Positions 9,030 to 17,910 of a stretch of DNA of 64,000 nucleotides are shown piece after piece (position 1 is the stretch's first letter; each line of letters opens with the position of its first letter). Below the pieces are notes generated by a model. The model was given only the letters and a program-made list of their open reading frames with translations. It was not told where the DNA came from and did no database searches. This stretch comes from Nostoc linckia z4 (lineage in GTDB: Bacteria; Cyanobacteriota; Cyanobacteriia; Cyanobacteriales; Nostocaceae): assembly GCF_002608075.1 (NCBI RefSeq), contig NZ_LAHA01000048.1, positions 1,346 through 65,345 of the forward strand, in the 5' to 3' direction. A program made the position numbers and the translations under genes.

Positions 9030-9199
9030 AGGACTTACGCAACGCCGATATTGTCATTGCGACCGAAACGGAGTGTAGGGAAGCAATCCCAGCGTCAGGG
9101 GGGATTACTTCTCTACGAGACGCTCCGCGTAGCTTGCTTCTCCGTAGGAGTACGCTATCGCTCGTAATGACCGAATTACGTTATTTTTGCGTAAGTCCT
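9030..9199. mobile_element. MITE-like element with perfect 13-bp terminal inverted repeats
   Basis: AGGACTTACGCAA at 9030-9042 is exactly complementary to TTGCGTAAGTCCT at 9187-9199. The 170-bp interior has further palindromes (CTACGAGACGCTCCGCGTAG and GGAGTACGCTATCGC regions) and no coding potential. It lies in the 546-bp spacer between the HEAT gene and ntcB. Related ends occur at 42543-42632. Confidence 0.8.
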
Positions 9200-9359
9200 G
9201 AATGAATTGAAAAGTTTATCTAAAATTTAAGATATTCCAGAAAAAAGTAGTTAAGTCTTTTTTGGTGATATTTGCTGAAAAATGCCGTGGAAAGCTGATA
9301 ATTAACCAGAAAACTAGTAAATTCTGATTGAGACAAATGTAAATCCGAAAAAAAGACCT

Positions 9360-9401
9360 GTAACAAACCCTACTAAATTGTGGGGGAAAATCCATTAACT
9401 T
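9360..9401 (+). promoter_or_regulatory. NtcA-activated promoter of ntcB
   Basis: GTAACAAACCCTAC (9360-9373) is a perfect GTA-N8-TAC box, followed by exactly 22 nt and TAACTT (9396-9401), the same -10 and spacing as the nirA promoter. The ntcB ATG is 38 nt downstream. Confidence 0.87.
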
Positions 9402-9438
9402 AATGAAACCGATATAATGTAATGCAGGCTACATAAAA

Positions 9439-10386
9439 ATGCGCTTAGAGCAGTTGCAAGCCTTTCTAGCGATCGCCCAAACCGGCAGCTTTCAACAAGC
9501 AGCGCGAACATGTGGTGTCACGCAATCGACCATTAGCCGTCAAATCCAAGCATTAGAAGCGGATTTGGGAATAGAACTGTTTCACAGAACAAGCCATGCC
9601 AAGTTAACGCTAGCAGGTGAACGTTTACTACCTCGTGTCCGTAAAATTTGCCAAGAATGGCAAACTGCTACTGAAGAATTAGCCGATTTAATAGCTGGAA
9701 AACAGCCAGAACTTTGCATTGCGGCTATTCACTCAGTTTGCGGTTCTTACTTACCACCAGTGTTACAAAAGTTTTGCCATGATTATCCAGATGTGCAATT
9801 GCGGGTGACATCATTGGGAAGCGATCGCGCCTTGAAAGTCCTCAAGGATGGATTAGTAGATTTAGCAATTGTGATGAATAATCGCTTTTTAACTACTGGT
9901 AGAGAAATGGTAGTAGAAGTACTTTATGATGAACCTATAGAAGTTCTCACCGCAGCTAATCATCCTTTAGCCCAATATGAATTAGTTCCTTGGTCAGAAT
10001 TAATTCGTTATCCCCAAGTGGTTTTTAAAGATGGTTATGGGATGCAACGTTTAGTACAAGATAGATTTGAGCGAATGGAAGCTACACTCCAAGCAGCTTT
10101 AGAGGTAAATACCCTAGATGCCTTTCGGGGAGTGGTGCGCCAAGGGGAACTGATAGCTTTACTACCTCAATCAGCATTAGTAGAAGCACGCCAAGACCCC
10201 ACCCTAGCCATTCGTTCTCTAGCTAGCAATGGTATTGGTAGTTTACCAGATAATTCTACTTTCACTCGTCGGGTAGTAATGGTTACCACTCAAGACCGTC
10301 TGCAAATTCCTCCCATCAAGCACTTTTGGCAACTCGTACTAGAAAATATCCCATTACAAATTAACCAGCAGCGATCGGCTTGTTAA
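9439..10386 (+). CDS. ntcB: LysR-type nitrate-assimilation activator NtcB
   Basis: LysR-family transcription factor of 315 aa. It has an N-terminal winged HTH (LEQLQAFLAIAQTGSFQQAA then VTQSTISRQIQALEADLGIELF, residues 3-48) and a C-terminal periplasmic-binding-like effector domain (about 90-300). In cyanobacteria NtcB boosts transcription of the nir operon when nitrite or nitrate is present. Identification rests on the family sequence, on the nearby nir operon and cnaT, and on an NtcA promoter immediately upstream. The ATG at 9439 gives a clean LysR N-terminus (MRLEQLQAFLAIA). Convergent with the amylase gene. Confidence 0.92.
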   Translation: MRLEQLQAFLAIAQTGSFQQAARTCGVTQSTISRQIQALEADLGIELFHRTSHAKLTLAGERLLPRVRKICQEWQTATEELADLIAGKQPELCIAAIHSVCGSYLPPVLQKFCHDYPDVQLRVTSLGSDRALKVLKDGLVDLAIVMNNRFLTTGREMVVEVLYDEPIEVLTAANHPLAQYELVPWSELIRYPQVVFKDGYGMQRLVQDRFERMEATLQAALEVNTLDAFRGVVRQGELIALLPQSALVEARQDPTLAIRSLASNGIGSLPDNSTFTRRVVMVTTQDRLQIPPIKHFWQLVLENIPLQINQQRSAC

Positions 10387-10474
10387 GTCAGTCAACCAAA
10401 AAGTTTTTAACGGAACAGCGATCGCTATCAAGCTGGGGGATACGCCATCGCTGCCACCCATCATAAAACCCGGA

Positions 10475-11953
10475 CTACGACTTTGGAACCCACACCGAAA
10501 CGGAACCAGCACTGCATCGAAAATCAGCCCAGCCTTCATCATTAGTTGTGATGGGTTCGCTGATATGTTCGGTGATGTCAATGTAAGTGCTGTTGGGTTG
10601 CCCAACTTCCATCCACTTAGTTCCCTCTCCCCCATTACTCAGAACAACCGCCATCCCACCAGGATTTTCTTCATTTCCTAAGCGTGTCCAGCCGATGGTA
10701 TTGGCATGATCGAAATAATCATATTGGTCGCCATAGGCATAGGTTTGACGAGCGTACAAAAATTTATCAATGATCCATTGATGACTATCGAGCCAAATCT
10801 CATACTCATTGCCATCTGGGCCTTTATCTTTGTAATGAGCGCCATAGTAATCTGCATAGAAGATGCAGGGATAACCCTCACTTCGTAGTAAAATCAATGC
10901 ATAAGCCAGTGGTTTGAACCAGCCTTCTACTACAGACTCCAACGATTGCAAGGGTTGAGAGTCATGATTATCAACTAAGGTGACAGCTAAAGCAGGTTGC
11001 TGTTGCACCAAGGTGTTATCAAATATCTGCCGCATGTCGTAGTCGTTGCCTTGTTTGCTGGCAGCGCTAAAGTTATAGTGCAATGGCGCATCAAACAACA
11101 GCACGTCCCCACCAGTGAGGCTAATGAAATGGTGTAGCGCTTCAACTTCATAAGACCAATATTCACCAACGGCAAAGAGATTCCGACCTGCCTTTTGGCG
11201 ACAGTGATTGAGCCATTCTGGAAAAAAGTTAGCTCTAACGTGTTTAACAGCATCAAAACGAAAGCCATCTATATCAGTGGTTTCTACAAACCACTCACCC
11301 CAGTCATTCAATGCCTCGCGCACTTCTGGACTCTCCATATCCAGATCGCACCCCATGAGATAGTCGAAAGCGCCTTTTTCTAGGTCTACGTTGTCGTCAA
11401 AATGTTTATCTTTGAACAGATAAACGGCATTTTCACCTTCGTTGTAAACGTTGTAATCAACTGCATCGAAGTGCCACCAGTGCCATTCCATATCGGAGTA
11501 TTTGCCCTGGCGACCTGGGAAGGTAAAGTGAGTCCAGACTTTAATCTTTTGCATTTCACCAATCGCCTGGCGGCGATCGTCTGGATTATAAGGCGTTGCT
11601 TCCACTTCTTCGGGTTCGTCTGCACCTAACTTGTGGTTAAGAACAACATCAGCATAGACTCGAATGCCAGCAGCTTTTGCCGCCTTGATAGCAGCGATAT
11701 ACTCGTCTTTTGTGCCGTACTTTGTGCGAACCGAGCCTTTCTGGTCAAACTCGCCGAGATCGTACATATCGTAGACCCCATAGCCGACATCGTAGCCACC
11801 TCCTGTTCCTTTGTAAGCTGGGGGTAACCAAACAGATGTAACACCTGCATCAGCTAACTCTTGGGCTTTCTCTTTAAACTCATTCCAAAGATTCCCATCG
11901 GGAGGGATGTACCAATGAAAAAACTGCATCATTACACCATTCAGCTGAGCCAT
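10475..11953 (-). CDS. Cytoplasmic-type alpha-amylase (GH13)
   Basis: Glycoside hydrolase family 13 enzyme of about 492 aa that cleaves alpha-1,4 glucans, probably in glycogen turnover. The (beta/alpha)8 motifs are present: YADVVLNHK (region I), DGFRFDAVKHV with the Asp nucleophile (region II), GEYW with the general acid Glu (III) and DNHD (IV). There is no signal peptide; the N-terminus MAQLNGVMMQFFHWYIPPDG resembles the cytoplasmic AmyA/liquefying type. I choose the ATG at 11953 because AAGGGAT lies about 7 nt upstream; the frame could start at 11989. It sits between ntcB and cnaT, facing ntcB, and is not obviously part of nitrate assimilation. Confidence 0.92.
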   Translation of the reverse strand: MAQLNGVMMQFFHWYIPPDGNLWNEFKEKAQELADAGVTSVWLPPAYKGTGGGYDVGYGVYDMYDLGEFDQKGSVRTKYGTKDEYIAAIKAAKAAGIRVYADVVLNHKLGADEPEEVEATPYNPDDRRQAIGEMQKIKVWTHFTFPGRQGKYSDMEWHWWHFDAVDYNVYNEGENAVYLFKDKHFDDNVDLEKGAFDYLMGCDLDMESPEVREALNDWGEWFVETTDIDGFRFDAVKHVRANFFPEWLNHCRQKAGRNLFAVGEYWSYEVEALHHFISLTGGDVLLFDAPLHYNFSAASKQGNDYDMRQIFDNTLVQQQPALAVTLVDNHDSQPLQSLESVVEGWFKPLAYALILLRSEGYPCIFYADYYGAHYKDKGPDGNEYEIWLDSHQWIIDKFLYARQTYAYGDQYDYFDHANTIGWTRLGNEENPGGMAVVLSNGGEGTKWMEVGQPNSTYIDITEHISEPITTNDEGWADFRCSAGSVSVWVPKS

Positions 11954-12057
11954 GTGTATCCCTTTGGGAAGATATATTGTCATCATCAAGATTAAAGCTG
12001 AATTTATATTTTGTGCTTCTCCCTCAAGAGGTAAAAAAAGTTTCTAAAGAACTATGA

Positions 12058-12660
12058 TTAACTTACATTGTCTCCTTCTGTGGATGACAGTTCTTCTGCT
12101 AGGTTTTTCTGGAGTGCTTCCAAGACTGCGATCGGGTCAGCCGGTTCCTGCATCAATTGGGCTTCATAATCATGCCGATTTATCACGTTAGGCAAATCGG
12201 TACGGAGTTCTTCTAATAAAGCAATAATCTTGGCAATTTTTTGCTCGGAGAGCAAGTTAAGCTGTAGCATCAATTGTGCCCGCTGTTCGGCAAAGTTTTC
12301 TTGGCGAGTTTGTCGCACCAGCACCCCAGTTGAAATCACCAATGCCGCTGCATCTAAGCCTTGACCTGACCAGCTAAAGGAGGGTAGATGAAATGGCAAA
12401 AAGCCATCAAAAAAACTGCCAAAAATCCAGATAGCCAGTATGACTAGCAAACTATATAGAAATGTCGATCGCCCAAAGAATGTAGCGATCGCTTCTAGTA
12501 TCCGTCGGTGGGTGGGAATATCTTGAAGTTCCTGGGTATGAAGTGAAATAATCGCTTCAATATTTTTGGCTATCGGGTCTGGTAATGGAGCCACGATCAC
12601 TTGATTTCGAGAGGCTTTGAGCTTGAGTTCGTTAGCTGTGTCCTCTGTGTTGTGCTTCAT
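12058..12660 (-). CDS. DUF1003 membrane protein
   Basis: A 200-aa protein with two predicted membrane segments (about 66-88 and 101-116) followed by a charged helical tail (VRQTRQENFAEQRAQLMLQL). This matches the DUF1003 family layout, where the conserved (N/T)RQ...R region follows the second helix. The function of the family is not established. The leading 60 residues are cytoplasmic and charged. It is 104 bp upstream of and co-directional with the amylase, so a two-gene unit is possible, though no functional link is evident. Confidence 0.75.
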   Translation of the reverse strand: MKHNTEDTANELKLKASRNQVIVAPLPDPIAKNIEAIISLHTQELQDIPTHRRILEAIATFFGRSTFLYSLLVILAIWIFGSFFDGFLPFHLPSFSWSGQGLDAAALVISTGVLVRQTRQENFAEQRAQLMLQLNLLSEQKIAKIIALLEELRTDLPNVINRHDYEAQLMQEPADPIAVLEALQKNLAEELSSTEGDNVS

Positions 12661-12890
12661 ACCCCAACCCCTGAATCTAGATATTATTTGATTATTGCTT
12701 ATCTTCTGAAAAAATAATTATACAGTATGTACTATATAAGACTTTAAATTACGTAAACTGAATTAGCACAGGCGTAGTCCACCCCAGATATTCCTATTTG
12801 GAAAAACTTTTTAGTTTAGTTTTAAGTGTGATTAGTTATTTATCAGAAAGCACAATGGACAAATGACTAATGACTAAGGACTAATCACTA

Positions 12891-13955
12891 ATGACCAATC
12901 TATTTAGGGAATTTGTGCAAAAAGTAGGCGGCGGGAACCACACAGGGGAAAATTTAACTCGTGCCCAAGCTGCCACCGCTACTAAAATGATGCTGCTGGG
13001 TGAGGCGACACCGGCTCAAATTGGAGCGTTTTTAATTGCTCATCGAATCAAGCGTCCTACGGGGGAAGAGTTAGCGGGAATGTTGGATGCTTATGATGAA
13101 CTCGGCCCCAAACTGCAACCCATTGTTTGTGAACGGCCGGTGATGGTTTTTGGTGTCCCTTATGATGGCAGAACGCGTACTGCACCAATTAGTCCGGTGA
13201 TAGCTTTACTACTCGCTGCGGCTGGACAACCAGTAATAATGCACGGTGGCGATCGCCTGCCAACTAAGTATGGTTTACCTTTAATAGATATTTGGCAGGG
13301 TTTAGGAGTTGATTGGACTGCCTTACCTTTAACTAAAACCCAGCAAGTTTTTGCACAAACGGGAATCGGCTTTATTTATCTACCCCAGTATTTCCCCTTA
13401 ACTACAAGTATTTGGGAGTACCGCGCCCAACTTGGTAAACGTCCGCCTTTGGCAACAATGGAGTTAATTTGGTGTCCTTATGCTGGAGATGCTCACGTAA
13501 TTGCGGGGTTTGTTCATCCGCCCACTGAAGGGATGTTTCAGATAGCCTTAGAACTACGGAAAGTAACAAAGTTTACATTAGTGAAGGGATTAGAAGGTAG
13601 TTGTGACTTACCACGCGATCGCACTGCAATCATTGGTTTATCTTCATTGGTAACATCCCAAGAGATAGAACGATTGCACTTAGTACCGCGCGATTATGGT
13701 TTTTCCACCAAAAACGTACCCCTTGGAACTACTGAAGAACTGTTAGCGGATATTCGAGAGGTTTTGGCAGGTAAACCAGGGGAATTAATGCAAACCGCTT
13801 TATGGAATGGTGGATTTTACCTATGGCGCAGTGGAATTTGTCCAAATATACCAGAGGCTTTAGCTAAGGCAGAAGAATTATTCACCAGTGGTGTGGTAGC
13901 AGCTAAACTCCAAGAACTACAAAAATTGAGTGTCAGCTGGGGCCATATCCTTTAA
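12891..13955 (+). CDS. cnaT: CnaT, glycosyl/phosphoribosyltransferase-like nitrate-assimilation factor
   Basis: A 354-aa protein of the anthranilate phosphoribosyltransferase (TrpD)-like fold. A helical N-terminal domain (NLTRAQAATATKMMLLGEATPAQIGAFL) is followed by the alpha/beta nucleoside-phosphorylase-like domain (VFGVPYDGRTRTAPISPVIA). The glycine-rich PRPP loop and the HGNR/SS..GSAD signature of true TrpD are replaced (here PYDGRTRTAP and MHGGDRLPTKYG), so anthranilate is unlikely to be the substrate. In Anabaena the gene next to ntcB, cnaT, encodes such a protein and is required for expression of the nir operon; synteny with ntcB and nirA supports that assignment. Its actual reaction is not known to me. 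Converges with and overlaps the LCP gene by 4 bp. Confidence 0.85.
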   Translation: MTNLFREFVQKVGGGNHTGENLTRAQAATATKMMLLGEATPAQIGAFLIAHRIKRPTGEELAGMLDAYDELGPKLQPIVCERPVMVFGVPYDGRTRTAPISPVIALLLAAAGQPVIMHGGDRLPTKYGLPLIDIWQGLGVDWTALPLTKTQQVFAQTGIGFIYLPQYFPLTTSIWEYRAQLGKRPPLATMELIWCPYAGDAHVIAGFVHPPTEGMFQIALELRKVTKFTLVKGLEGSCDLPRDRTAIIGLSSLVTSQEIERLHLVPRDYGFSTKNVPLGTTEELLADIREVLAGKPGELMQTALWNGGFYLWRSGICPNIPEALAKAEELFTSGVVAAKLQELQKLSVSWGHIL

Positions 13956-15388
13956 GGTGTGAGGGAATTCTCCAAAATAGATTTTTGTTGTAACCAATCT
14001 TGACCGACTTGGATGCTGATATCCGAGCCAAGGTTACCAGTACTTTCCACACGCACTTCTCCAAATCCCAAAGTGTTGCGAATTGATTCGGCACTGTCAC
14101 CATCTCCTTGTTGGGCGACGATGTGAGTTACCTCAAGAGGTTCACCCCATGCCTTGGCTATGTAAATATTGCGATAACCAGATTTTTCCAAAGCTCGAAT
14201 TAATGGTTGGAGATTGGAGCGATCGCCACCTGTACTATCTTGAATTGCTACACGTAAAGAACGTGGATCGGCCATCTGCCGTTGCTGTTGTTCCTCTGAC
14301 TCCAGACCAAAGTGCTGAGTCATGAGTTTAGCAATACCCCTTTTGCTGGGTAACCAATAGCTAGCCTCAAACTCATTCTTTTCGCTAAAGCGACCTGGTA
14401 GCATGAGCATTTGCATGTTGGAGCGATTTGTCCGCACTCCAAAACCCAATAGTGCCACTAATTCCTCAACTGTCAAGTTAGTGTCAATGTGTTCTTTAAC
14501 GACATCAAGAACCTTAGGCAATTGAGCCACAGTGGCCGGGTTGAGAGTCTGATCCATCAAAGCACGCATTACCATTTGTTGGCGCTGAATCCGACCAATA
14601 TCTCCGAGTTCGTCATGACGAAAACGTAGCAATTGTAGTGCTTGATCGCCGTTGAGATGCTGCTTACCTGCTTTCAAATTGATGTACAAGTGCTGGGAAT
14701 CATCTTGATACTTCATATCTTTGGGGACATAAACTGTTACACCACCCAAAGCATCAATTAGTTTGCCAACTCCCAAAACGTTAATTCTGACATAGCGATC
14801 GATGCCGACGCCACCCAAGAGATTGCTGATGGTTTTAGCTGTCAAAGCTGGCCCGCCATCGACATTGGCAGCATTAATTTTTTTGACTCCATAACCCTCT
14901 ACTTCTGTGCGTGTATCTCTGGGAATGGAGAGCATAATTATTTTTTTCGTCTCTGGATCGAATTTGACCAAGAGCATCACATCAGAAAGACCATCAAAGG
15001 AGTTGACTTGGGGTAGGTACTTGAGATTTTTAGTTTCTTCAGGAGGGTTTTGGATATCTGGCGGTAATACGCTCATACCCATAACTAACAGATTAACCGG
15101 GCGAGTTAATTCAGAAAATCGCAACACGCCTCCAGAAATGCGATCGCTATCAAACACCGCTTCATCCTGTGGGCTGAGTTGGGCTTGCTGCAAAGGCGTA
15201 CTAGTCAAAGAAACTGCCAACAACGCCCCCGCTGTTGCTGACACCATTGCAATCCCACTCATACCCACCCAAAACCACAGCCAACGTCCGGATTTCGAGT
15301 TGTGGGGAATTTTTTTCACGGACTTTGAGGCTTTTCCCGATTGGTTTTCTTCTGCCGAACTTCTTTGAATGGTCACAGACTTCCTCAC
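13952..15388 (-). CDS. LytR-CpsA-Psr (LCP) family protein with LytR C-terminal domain
   Basis: Membrane-anchored LCP phosphotransferase of 478 aa, a family that attaches polymers from lipid carriers to cell wall or sheath. A short basic cytoplasmic tail is followed by one membrane helix (about 38-62, GRWLWFWVGMSGIAMVSATA). The LCP core carries SIPRDTRTEVEGYG with the conserved Arg-Asp residues, and LLRFRHDELGDIGRIQRQQ with the second conserved Arg motif. The C-terminal 110 residues (LRVAIQDSTGGDRSNLQPL) fit the LytR_C domain. The substrate in this organism is unknown. The gene is monocistronic. Confidence 0.9.
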   Translation of the reverse strand: MRKSVTIQRSSAEENQSGKASKSVKKIPHNSKSGRWLWFWVGMSGIAMVSATAGALLAVSLTSTPLQQAQLSPQDEAVFDSDRISGGVLRFSELTRPVNLLVMGMSVLPPDIQNPPEETKNLKYLPQVNSFDGLSDVMLLVKFDPETKKIIMLSIPRDTRTEVEGYGVKKINAANVDGGPALTAKTISNLLGGVGIDRYVRINVLGVGKLIDALGGVTVYVPKDMKYQDDSQHLYINLKAGKQHLNGDQALQLLRFRHDELGDIGRIQRQQMVMRALMDQTLNPATVAQLPKVLDVVKEHIDTNLTVEELVALLGFGVRTNRSNMQMLMLPGRFSEKNEFEASYWLPSKRGIAKLMTQHFGLESEEQQQRQMADPRSLRVAIQDSTGGDRSNLQPLIRALEKSGYRNIYIAKAWGEPLEVTHIVAQQGDGDSAESIRNTLGFGEVRVESTGNLGSDISIQVGQDWLQQKSILENSLTP

Positions 15389-15661
15389 ACTTACTCACTA
15401 ATCAAATTCGGTAAATTTGCAGACTAAAATACGAAAGACAAATCAACCCATAATACCTAACTCTTAATTATTAGTGTTCACTTTTTTAATGCAGTGTCAA
15501 CCACAACACTTATAGCAGTATTTTTCCTTCTTTTGGGTAAATCTGGAGATGTTTTACTGAAGTATGGCAATAATAAACTGGATTTGACTAGATAGTATGA
15601 AGAAATCAATCGTAATTTTTTTAATCTCAGTAGAATTACCGTTAATTTTCACTTCCAAAAA

Positions 15662-16024
15662 TTAAGATAAGTACTTGCCAACCACCCGTTCTGCTAAACT
15701 ACTAAATCCTGGTAAACGCCCAGATTTGCCTTGTATGAGACGGAAAATCAACCAGATACTCACTACAAAATAACCTGATGTCAGAAAACTATTGAGGATA
15801 AATAAACGTAGTGTAAAAAAATCTGAAGTTGCTGCTCCGGTAGTCAATAATGAATATCCCAACAGCCAAGTAAGTGCCAAAGTAATAGACAGACGACTAA
15901 TAGCGAGTTGTTCCCGACCACCTTGGCGGCGATAGAGAGTCCACAAAGATGGAAAAAAACCGATAATCGGAATTAAATATAAAATTAGCTGTATTTTGGG
16001 TATGGGGTATGGGTCATTGGGCAT
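15662..16024 (-). CDS. Small multi-pass membrane protein, unknown function
   Basis: A hydrophobic protein of about 120 aa with three predicted membrane segments (LILYLIPIIGFFPSLWTLY, LALTWLLGYSLLTTGA, FILNSFLTSGYFVVSIWLIF) and a basic C-terminus. I take the ATG at 16024 (MPNDPYPIPKIQLIL). The open frame extends upstream to 16192, but that part is coded by TTGACTG and CCCCATCTC repeats and is unlikely to be translated. No family recognised. It is divergent from the AI-2E-type permease gene across a repeat-filled spacer (16025-16195). Confidence 0.65.
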   Translation of the reverse strand: MPNDPYPIPKIQLILYLIPIIGFFPSLWTLYRRQGGREQLAISRLSITLALTWLLGYSLLTTGAATSDFFTLRLFILNSFLTSGYFVVSIWLIFRLIQGKSGRLPGFSSLAERVVGKYLS

Positions 16025-16309
16025 TGGGAGTGTTGACTGTTGACTGTTGACTGTTGACTGGGGAGTTATTATTCCCCTTGTCCCCTTGTCTCCTTGTCCC
16101 CCTTGTCTCCTTGTGCCATTCTCCCCATCTCCCCTAATCTCCCCATCTTCCCATCTCCCCATCTCCCTCATCTCCCCACACTTTTTTAACAATTTTCCAT
16201 TGGGCTTAGTCTAACTCCTAAACTAGAAGGATGAATAAGACTCGTATAGTTAGAGATAATAAACTGTAAAGAAAGATTTAATCTTGTTCTATTCCGCAAT
16301 CAGCTGAAA

Positions 16310-17485
16310 ATGCAGACACGTAAGCTACTTGACTGGTGGCAGACATTTACACCAATGGCGCGAATCACGGCGATCGCGTTATTCGTTCCGCTGCTAGTTC
16401 TCAATGGTTGGGCAATTTCGGTATTTTTTAATTATTTCCATTCTCTCATAGTCATTTTAGTCGGAGCCTCGGTGCTAGCATTTCTGCTCAACTACCCGGT
16501 AAGCTGGATGGAGCATCATGGCGCAAGGCGAGAGCAAGTTGCTATTTTAGTATTTCTCCTCGCTTTATCGGTTTTATTAGCATTGGGTGTGACACTTTTT
16601 CCTTTAGCCCTCACCCAAGCGCAGCAATTGGTGGCTCGTTTACCGGAGTTAATTGACTCTGGACGGTCTCAGCTGATGATTCTAAACGAAAAAGCTGAGA
16701 CTTTCGGTTTACCCATCAACCTCGATGCGTTGGTAGTGCAAATTAACGATCGCGTCAAAGGACAATTGCAAGCCATTGCTGGACAAGTTTTAAATCTGGC
16801 TGTAGTCACATTTACCAGTCTGCTAGATTTTTTGTTGACGATGGTTTTGACTTTCTATCTTTTACAGCATGGAGGCGAACTTTGGCAAAGTCTGGTGGAA
16901 TGGCTACCTGCTAGATTTCGAGATCCGTTTTCTAAAACCGTGCGCTTGAGCTTTCAAAATTTCTTCATCACCCAGTTAATTTTATCTACCTGTATGGCTT
17001 CAGCCATGATTCCAAGTTTTTTGTGGCTGAAAGTGCCGTTTGGCTTGTTATTTGGCTTAACTATTGGCATCATGGCTCTCGTGCCCTTTGGTGGTTCTGT
17101 AGGCATTGCTTTGACTACATTATTGGTAGCATTGCAAGATTTTTCAATGGGTGTGAAAGTTTTGATTGCGGCTGTCATCGTACAACAAATTCTCGAAAAC
17201 TTAATTGCTCCGCGAATTTTAGGTAGCTTTACTGGTTTAAACCCCGTTTGGGTGTTAATTTCAGTTTTAACAGGCGCAAGAATTGGTGGGCTTTTAGGTG
17301 TAATTGTCGCAGTACCCACAGCTGTTGTCATCAAGACTATTTTAATTGCAGTGCGGATTGGAGGGTTCAGTAGTGAAACCGAAGAAGACACTATAGGAGA
17401 AATAACTGCGTCGGTTGCACCAAAGCAACCTCCGGAAACTGATGCTAAAAACCCTCTCAGCATTTCAGAACCAACATTACCTTGA
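16310..17485 (+). CDS. AI-2E family (PerM/YdiK/TqsA type) transporter
   Basis: A 391-aa polytopic membrane protein with two N-terminal helices, a central coiled/amphipathic part (QAQQLVARLPELIDSGRSQL) and a C-terminal cluster of helices. The family-typical LVPFGGSVGIALTTLL and GLNPVWVLISVLTGARIGGLLGVIVAVP stretches are present. The family (formerly UPF0118) exports varied small molecules or, in some members, Na+(Li+)/H+; the substrate cannot be read from sequence. The tail past residue 360 is charged and variable. Followed by two MITE-like elements. Confidence 0.88.
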   Translation: MQTRKLLDWWQTFTPMARITAIALFVPLLVLNGWAISVFFNYFHSLIVILVGASVLAFLLNYPVSWMEHHGARREQVAILVFLLALSVLLALGVTLFPLALTQAQQLVARLPELIDSGRSQLMILNEKAETFGLPINLDALVVQINDRVKGQLQAIAGQVLNLAVVTFTSLLDFLLTMVLTFYLLQHGGELWQSLVEWLPARFRDPFSKTVRLSFQNFFITQLILSTCMASAMIPSFLWLKVPFGLLFGLTIGIMALVPFGGSVGIALTTLLVALQDFSMGVKVLIAAVIVQQILENLIAPRILGSFTGLNPVWVLISVLTGARIGGLLGVIVAVPTAVVIKTILIAVRIGGFSSETEEDTIGEITASVAPKQPPETDAKNPLSISEPTLP

Positions 17486-17559
17486 TAGTCAGCAACTTAA
17501 AATTGCTAAGTGAAGCTGAGGAATAGAAAATAGGAAGTCGAGAAAACTTTCTCATCCTG

Positions 17560-17720
17560 AGAGGATGTTTTAAAAGCCCTGAATGATGCATCAAATACTT
17601 TTCGATACCCTAAATTCTCTTAAAAAGCGGGAGTTGAATTTTAATTTTCCTTTAAAAGTGAGTAAAAGGGTATCAATAAGTGCTTAAATTCACACTCAAA
17701 AACTTTTAAAACAACTTTTT
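17560..17720. mobile_element. MITE-like element A of a tandem pair
   Basis: Starts GAGGATGTTTTAAAAG at 17561 and ends with the near-complement CTTTTAAAACAACTT at 17703-17717. Internally it has GATACCCTAAATTCTC against GGGTATC palindromic stretches. No coding capacity. It abuts a related element that uses nearly the same ends. Confidence 0.6.
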
Positions 17721-17721
17721 A

Positions 17722-17897
17722 AGAGGATGTTTGAAAAGTCATGATTGATGTATAAAAATATTTTTCACCCCTTCATAACCCGGCCCTTGGAAAGGTGAGG
17801 GAGCTGGTTTTTTCTAGTTTCCCCCCTTTATAAGTGGGAACTAAGGGGGGTAAAAATGTAATTCAAATCGCAGTCAATCACTTTTCAAACAACCTCT
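17722..17897. mobile_element. MITE-like element B of a tandem pair
   Basis: AGAGGATGTTTGAAAAGT (17722-17739) pairs with ACTTTTCAAACAACCTCT (17880-17897), an 18-bp terminal inverted repeat with one mismatch. The left end also shares the following TGATTGATG context with element A (TGAATGATG). The element contains GAAAGGTGAGGGAGC and CCCCCCTTTATAAGTGGG stretches and no gene. It lies just 3' of the serpin gene. Confidence 0.7.
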
Positions 17898-17910
17898 AAG
17901 GGTAGCTGCA

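Noticed and set aside
16025..16192. N-terminal extension of the small membrane protein
   Set aside because: Coded by CTCCCCAT and TTGACTG repeats; the ATG at 16024 gives a sensible membrane protein.
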